A stretch of 36,860 bases of DNA from contig JBAUHN010000478.1 in the NCBI GenBank assembly GCA_049680295.1, forward strand, positions 1-36,860. Reading direction: 5' to 3'. Shown here one piece after another: positions 32,672 through 36,860 of the stretch; the stretch's first letter is position 1, and every line of letters starts with the position of its first letter. Source of the DNA: JBAUHN01 sp049680295 (lineage in GTDB: Bacteria; Pseudomonadota; Alphaproteobacteria; Rhodobacterales; Rhodobacteraceae). The notes beneath the pieces were generated by a model that saw only the letters and a program-made list of their open reading frames with translations, was not told the origin of the DNA and searched no databases. The position numbers and the translations under genes are program-made.

Positions 32672-33634
32672 ATGACACAACTGTCCCGCCAAGCATCGGA
32701 CCATCCGAAAGCCCCGCATGTCTGCATCTTGCTGGCGCTCTACAATGGGGCCGCTCATCTACAGGATCAATTGGACAGTTTTGCACGGCAAAGCCACGCA
32801 AACTGGTCGCTTTACGTCTCTGATGACGGATCGACAGACGACGGGCCTGCCATCGTTGAACAGTTTTGCAAAGACCACCCAAACCGCAAGATCGTGCTGC
32901 TGAATGGTCCACAAAAAGGATTTGTAGCAAACTTCCTGTTCTTGCTGAAATCCGCCCCACAATCAGCGACTTACGTTGCCTTTTCCGATCAGGACGATGT
33001 TTGGTTTGATGGGAAACTGGCCCGCGCCACCGATGCCCTAAGTTCCGCAAGGCCCGATCAACCAGCGCTTTATTGCGCCCGGACGGTGATCTGCAATCGG
33101 CATCTGACGCCCTTTGGATTGTCCGCACCGATCACTGTTTCAGGATCGTTTAAAAATGCGTTGGTGCAATCCATTGCCGGCGGCAACACGATGGTCCTGA
33201 ATGCTGCGGCCCTGACCCTGGCCAAGCAATTAATGCCGCGCCACAACCATATCGTATCGCATGACTGGTGGCTTTATCAGGTTCTCAGCGGTTGTGACGG
33301 CCTGATCGTGAAAGACAATGATCCGGTTTTGTATTACCGCCAACACGACAACAACCTCATTGGGTCCAACAGATCATTTTTTGCGAAAATACGGCGCATT
33401 CAGGCATTGCTGGTCGGCCAGTACCGGCGTTGGAACCGGATCAATCTCGCGACTTTAACCTCGCAACACAGCCACCTGAACCCCGAGGCGCAAACCGTTT
33501 TGCAGCAATTTGTCGCCGCGCGGGCAGGATCACTGCGTACCCGGCTGGCCAACCTGCACAAATCCGGCGTGCACCGTCAAAGCCGAACAGGCACGGCGGC
33601 ACTTTATCTGGCGTGTATGCTCAACCGGCTTTAA
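32672..33634 (+). CDS. GT2 glycosyltransferase (rhamnosyltransferase-like)
   Basis: 320 residues, ATG 32672 with a GGGGG site five bases upstream. GT-A fold: ILLALYNGAAHLQDQLDS, YVSDDGSTDD, and FSDQDDVWFDGK, the DQDD version of the metal motif seen in RgpF/WbbL-type rhamnosyltransferases. Later IAGGNTMVLN and HDWWLYQVLSG match the acceptor side of that group. It probably transfers rhamnose from dTDP-L-rhamnose made by rmlCBDA. The only plus-strand gene in this part of the locus; it ends 16 bases from convergent manC. Confidence 0.88.
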   Translation: MTQLSRQASDHPKAPHVCILLALYNGAAHLQDQLDSFARQSHANWSLYVSDDGSTDDGPAIVEQFCKDHPNRKIVLLNGPQKGFVANFLFLLKSAPQSATYVAFSDQDDVWFDGKLARATDALSSARPDQPALYCARTVICNRHLTPFGLSAPITVSGSFKNALVQSIAGGNTMVLNAAALTLAKQLMPRHNHIVSHDWWLYQVLSGCDGLIVKDNDPVLYYRQHDNNLIGSNRSFFAKIRRIQALLVGQYRRWNRINLATLTSQHSHLNPEAQTVLQQFVAARAGSLRTRLANLHKSGVHRQSRTGTAALYLACMLNRL

Positions 33635-33650
33635 CGCCCGATCTTAACGA

Positions 33651-35072
33651 TCAGTCGCGGTCATAGACATCTTCGTAACGAATAATGTCGTCTTCACCCA
33701 AATAGGTCCCTGTCTGTACCTCGATCAGAACCATCGGCACTTTGCCAGGGTTTTCCATCCGGTGCACGGCACCCAAAGGAATATAAACTGATTGGTTTTC
33801 GCTGATCAGCTTGGCCTCGTCGTCCACGGTCACCTTGGCGGTGCCCTCCACAACAATCCAATGCTCGGACCGGTGATGATGGCTTTGCAGGCTCAATGCA
33901 GCACCGGGATGCACGACAATGCGTTTGACCTGAAACCTTTGACCAACCACCAGGCTTTCGAACCAGCCCCAGGGACGGTGATCTTTTGGAAATGTCTCGG
34001 CCTGTTTGATCTGTTTTGCTTTCAGCGCTGCAACGGCCAGTTTCACATCCTGCGCACGGCTGACATCGGCCACCAGAACCGCGTCCGGCATGGCAATTGT
34101 AATGATGTTCTTCAGCCCGATTCCCACGACTTCCAAGCTTTCGTCCTCGGAACGCAGCAGCGAGTTTTCACAATCCAGCGCGGTCGCAGGTCCGGATGTG
34201 GCGACCCCATTTGCATCCTGTGGTGTTTCGCGCCACACCGCATCCCAGCCGCCCAAATCGGACCAGCCAGCAGCGAAAGGCACCACCGAAAGGTTCTCTG
34301 CCTTTTCCATGATTGCATAGTCAATCGAGATGTCATCGGCCTTTGACCAGGCATCGGGATCAAGCCGGAAAAAACCCAGATCAGGTTTGCCACCCTCAAT
34401 CGCAGCCGTAACCGGCGCCATCATTTCAGGGCAATGCGCCCGGAACGCCGCAAGGATTGCCGGGACCGAGAACAAGAATATGCCCGCATTCCAAAGATAC
34501 GTCCCCGCTGCCAGCATTTTCGCTGCATCATCCGCATTCGGTTTTTCAACAAATCGCTCCAACCCAATTGGGCGTGCCGCGAAATCGCCCGGATTCTCGC
34601 TGAGTTCAAGATACCCATATCCGGTTTCGGCATGGGTAGGTTTGATACCAAATGTGACCAAATTTCCGGCAGATGCAGCGTCAGCACCGGCCGTTACAGC
34701 AGCCTGAAAAGCCGCGACATCCGGAACCACATGGTCCGATGGGGCGATCAGCATCAACCCGTTTGGATCAGTCTTTTCCAGCCAAAGTGCTGCCGCCAAA
34801 ATCGCAGGTGCCGTGTTGCGCCCTTGCGGTTCAATCAAAACTGCGGACGGGTCAATCCCCGCTTCAAGCAGTTGTTCTGTAACAATAAACCTGAAATCAG
34901 AATTGGTCAAAACCATCGGTGCCGCAAAGTCCGGACCTTCCAGCCGTTGCGCAGAAGACTGAAACAACGTTGTTTCAGACACCAGCGGGACAAACTGTTT
35001 GGGATAGCTTTTACGTGATAACGGCCACAGCCGTGTACCCGAACCACCGCACAAAATAACCGGAGTAATCAT
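33651..35072 (-). CDS. manC: Mannose-1-phosphate guanylyltransferase / mannose-6-phosphate isomerase
   Basis: 473 residues. N-terminal nucleotidyltransferase (about 1-330) with ILCGGSGTRLWPLSRKSYPKQ (6-26, given in part as GGSGTRLWPLSRKSYPKQ), APSDHVV and FVEKPN. C-terminal cupin-type isomerase (about 365-470) with RPWGWFESL, HPGAALSLQSHHHRSEHW and YIPLGAVHRMENPG. The two activities make mannose-6-phosphate from fructose-6-phosphate and GDP-mannose from mannose-1-phosphate; ManB supplies the middle step. GDP-mannose then feeds gmd and colD. Full length; no strong ribosome binding site. Confidence 0.95.
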   Translation of the reverse strand: MITPVILCGGSGTRLWPLSRKSYPKQFVPLVSETTLFQSSAQRLEGPDFAAPMVLTNSDFRFIVTEQLLEAGIDPSAVLIEPQGRNTAPAILAAALWLEKTDPNGLMLIAPSDHVVPDVAAFQAAVTAGADAASAGNLVTFGIKPTHAETGYGYLELSENPGDFAARPIGLERFVEKPNADDAAKMLAAGTYLWNAGIFLFSVPAILAAFRAHCPEMMAPVTAAIEGGKPDLGFFRLDPDAWSKADDISIDYAIMEKAENLSVVPFAAGWSDLGGWDAVWRETPQDANGVATSGPATALDCENSLLRSEDESLEVVGIGLKNIITIAMPDAVLVADVSRAQDVKLAVAALKAKQIKQAETFPKDHRPWGWFESLVVGQRFQVKRIVVHPGAALSLQSHHHRSEHWIVVEGTAKVTVDDEAKLISENQSVYIPLGAVHRMENPGKVPMVLIEVQTGTYLGEDDIIRYEDVYDRD

Positions 35073-35146
35073 TTCAGAACCACCATCACCTAAGTTTCCT
35101 CATATATATCGCGAAACTGCCACCAAACATGGGCGATTCTGCGTCA

Positions 35147-36322
35147 CTAGTCGGACCCAAAAAGGTCACGCGTAAATATTTTGTCAGCAACATCCGCCAG
35201 ATCCTCTGTTGCCCGATTGGCAACAATAACATCCGATAGCGCCTTAAAACCGGCAAGATCGTGCATCACTTTGGACCCAAAAAACGTATCGTCGTGCAAT
35301 TCGGGTTCATAAACAATGACCTCAATCCCCTTGGCCTTGATCCGCTTCATGATCCCCTGAACCGAGCTTTGTCGAAAATTGTCAGACCCGGTTTTCATCA
35401 CCAACCGGTACACCCCGACGCAAGCAGGCCGCAGCGCAATTATCTGGTCGGCAATGAAATCTTTGCGGGTTCGATTTGCATCCACAACCGCCCGGATCAG
35501 ATTTTGCGGCACTTCCGAATAGTTGGCCAACAACTGCTTGGAATCCTTGGGCAAACAATAACCACCATAGCCAAACGACGGATTGTTGTAATGCGCCCCA
35601 ATCCGCGGATCAAGGCCCACCCCTTCGATAATCTGGCGCGACTGCAAACCGTGCGACAAAGCATAGCTGTCCAGTTCGTTAAAAAACGCCACCCGCATCG
35701 CCAGATAGGTATTGGCAAAAAGCTTGATGGCTTCGGCTTCTGATGCTTGGGTAAACAACAGTGGCGTGTCGTCACGCAGCCCACAATCCTTCAACATCTG
35801 CGCAAAAATCCGCGCCCTTTCCGACTGCTCGCCCACAACAATCCGCGACGGATGCAGGTTGTCATAAAGCGCGCGACCTTCACGCAAAAATTCGGGGCTA
35901 AAGATCACCTGATCGGTGCCGATGCGCGCACATAAATCCGCTGTATATCCAACCGGAACTGTCGATTTTATTACAATTGTCGTCGTCGGGTTAAGTGCAA
36001 TCACCTGATCAATCACCGCTTCGACGGTCGTTGTATCAAACAGATTGTTTTCCGGATCATAATTCGTCGGAGTCGCCACAATCACATAATCAGCGTCCGA
36101 ATACGCCACTTTTGCATCCGTAGTCGCCGTCAGATCCAGATCAGCATTCGTCAAGTATTCGCACATCTCATCATCAACAATCGGGCATTCACGCCGATTG
36201 ATCATCTCGACCCGTTCAACATTTACGTCAATCGAACAAACCGTATGTTTTTGCGCCAGCAACACCGCGTTGGACAGGCCAACATACCCGATCCCTGCAA
36301 CGGCAATCTTTTTCTTCTTCAT
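35147..36322 (-). CDS. ugd: UDP-glucose 6-dehydrogenase
   Basis: 391 residues from ATG 36322 (MKKKKIAVAGIGYVGLSN); a longer frame opening at 36358 is less likely because GGGGA lies 11 bases before 36322. The Rossmann motif GIGYVG, the ATPTNYD loop, KSTVPVG, SPEFLREG, catalytic Lys200 and the nucleophile Cys256 in GYGGYCLPKDSK are all present. It oxidises UDP-glucose twice to UDP-glucuronate, an acidic precursor of capsular polymers. It resembles the shorter Ugd form typical of capsule loci. Between manB and manC on the same strand. Confidence 0.95.
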   Translation of the reverse strand: MKKKKIAVAGIGYVGLSNAVLLAQKHTVCSIDVNVERVEMINRRECPIVDDEMCEYLTNADLDLTATTDAKVAYSDADYVIVATPTNYDPENNLFDTTTVEAVIDQVIALNPTTTIVIKSTVPVGYTADLCARIGTDQVIFSPEFLREGRALYDNLHPSRIVVGEQSERARIFAQMLKDCGLRDDTPLLFTQASEAEAIKLFANTYLAMRVAFFNELDSYALSHGLQSRQIIEGVGLDPRIGAHYNNPSFGYGGYCLPKDSKQLLANYSEVPQNLIRAVVDANRTRKDFIADQIIALRPACVGVYRLVMKTGSDNFRQSSVQGIMKRIKAKGIEVIVYEPELHDDTFFGSKVMHDLAGFKALSDVIVANRATEDLADVADKIFTRDLFGSD

Positions 36323-36362
36323 TCGGCTTATTCCCCGGGTTTCAGCTGTTTTGGGCAAATGG

Positions 36363-36860
36363 TTAACCGCCCTTCAGCAGCGCCTCAATAGCGGCGGTTT
36401 TCTGCGCCAGCATTTCAGGATTTCCACGGCTTTCGACGTTCAATCGCACAACCGGTTCGGTATTGGAGGACCGCAAATTGAACCGCCAATCCGCAAACGA
36501 CAACCCCACCCCGTCCATATCATCGCGGGCGGTCGCGCTGGTCTCATATTTGGCAATGACGCGGGCAATCGCAGCTTTCGGATCGTCCAACTTGAAATTA
36601 ATCTCACCCGATGACGGAAACGCCGCACGGCGCTGGTCGATCAGCGCGTCCAGATCTTGATTGCGGCGGCCCAAAAGTTCGGCCACCAAAAGCCAGGGAA
36701 TCATCCCCGAATCGCAATAAACGAAGTCTCGGAAATAGTGGTGCGCAGACATTTCGCCGCCATAGACTGCATCACAGTTCCGCAATTCCTGCTTGATAAA
36801 CGCATGCCCTGTTTTGGATTGCACGGCGACGCCGCCGGCGCTTTTTACAATGTCCTGCGT
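36363..36860 (-). CDS. manB: Phosphomannomutase/phosphoglucomutase, C-terminal part (5' end outside window)
   Basis: 165 residues are visible and the frame is open to the right edge. GGEMSAHHYFRD is the sugar-binding loop of domain 3, and RSSNTEPVVRLNVE the phosphate-binding loop of domain 4, both typical of alpha-D-phosphohexomutases of the ManB/AlgC group. It interconverts mannose-6-phosphate and mannose-1-phosphate. The catalytic serine lies outside the window. The ugd start follows 40 bases after its stop on the same strand. Confidence 0.92.
   Translation of the reverse strand, partial: TQDIVKSAGGVAVQSKTGHAFIKQELRNCDAVYGGEMSAHHYFRDFVYCDSGMIPWLLVAELLGRRNQDLDALIDQRRAAFPSSGEINFKLDDPKAAIARVIAKYETSATARDDMDGVGLSFADWRFNLRSSNTEPVVRLNVESRGNPEMLAQKTAAIEALLKGG

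Noticed and set aside
33629..33650. TTAA-like boxes between the GT2 gene and manC as a further CtrA site
   Set aside because: The two TTAA words are nine bases apart instead of seven, and the site lies between convergent genes.

Overview
The window comes from an alphaproteobacterium, most likely a marine Rhodobacterales (Roseobacter-group) species. This rests on the gene content (DUF2793 protein, short GS-type phosphatidylserine decarboxylase followed by pssA, dimethylglycine-dehydrogenase-like oxidoreductase), the moderately high GC, FNR-type and CtrA-type operator sequences, and the family resemblance of most proteins. No rRNA, tRNA, CRISPR array or intact mobile element was seen.

Positions 1-9400 are a mixed, partly decaying accessory stretch. 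A fumarylacetoacetate-hydrolase-family gene (cut by the left edge) is followed by a tandem universal stress protein. Next comes a run of damaged genes: the N-terminus of a P-type cation ATPase abutting the C-terminal four-fifths of a dimethylglycine/sarcosine-dehydrogenase-like gene; an intact ribokinase; a frameshifted fucU; a sugar-ABC-transporter ATPase with an internal in-frame deletion and no permease or binding-protein genes; the fused ends of a ParD-like antitoxin / zeta-like toxin pair; and an unrecognised frameshifted gene. A MarR regulator ends this part.

Positions 9410-10851 hold psd and pssA, a two-gene phosphatidylethanolamine operon. From 10871 to the right edge almost everything concerns a cell-surface polysaccharide. 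The parts are an ABC-2 (Kps-type) export system (kpsM on the minus strand with two tandem sulfotransferases; kpsE and kpsT divergently on the plus strand); a minus-strand operon with gmd, colD, a discoidin/fucosyltransferase-like fusion and a GT2 glycosyltransferase; a methyltransferase; a divergent methyltransferase/coiled-coil protein; a DUF2793 protein with a fibre-like C-terminus; an operon of a repeat/coiled-coil protein, a two-domain glycosyltransferase and rmlC-rmlB-rmlD-rmlA; a plus-strand GT2 glycosyltransferase; and manC, ugd and manB (cut by the right edge).

Together these genes could supply dTDP-L-rhamnose, UDP-glucuronate, GDP-mannose and GDP-4-keto-3,6-dideoxymannose (the colitose precursor), assemble them with at least four glycosyltransferases, and export a possibly sulfated polymer. 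Two exact TTAA-N7-TTAA boxes, both intergenic, suggest that CtrA controls the methyltransferase/coiled-coil pair and the DUF2793 gene. This is the most interesting regulatory signal seen here.
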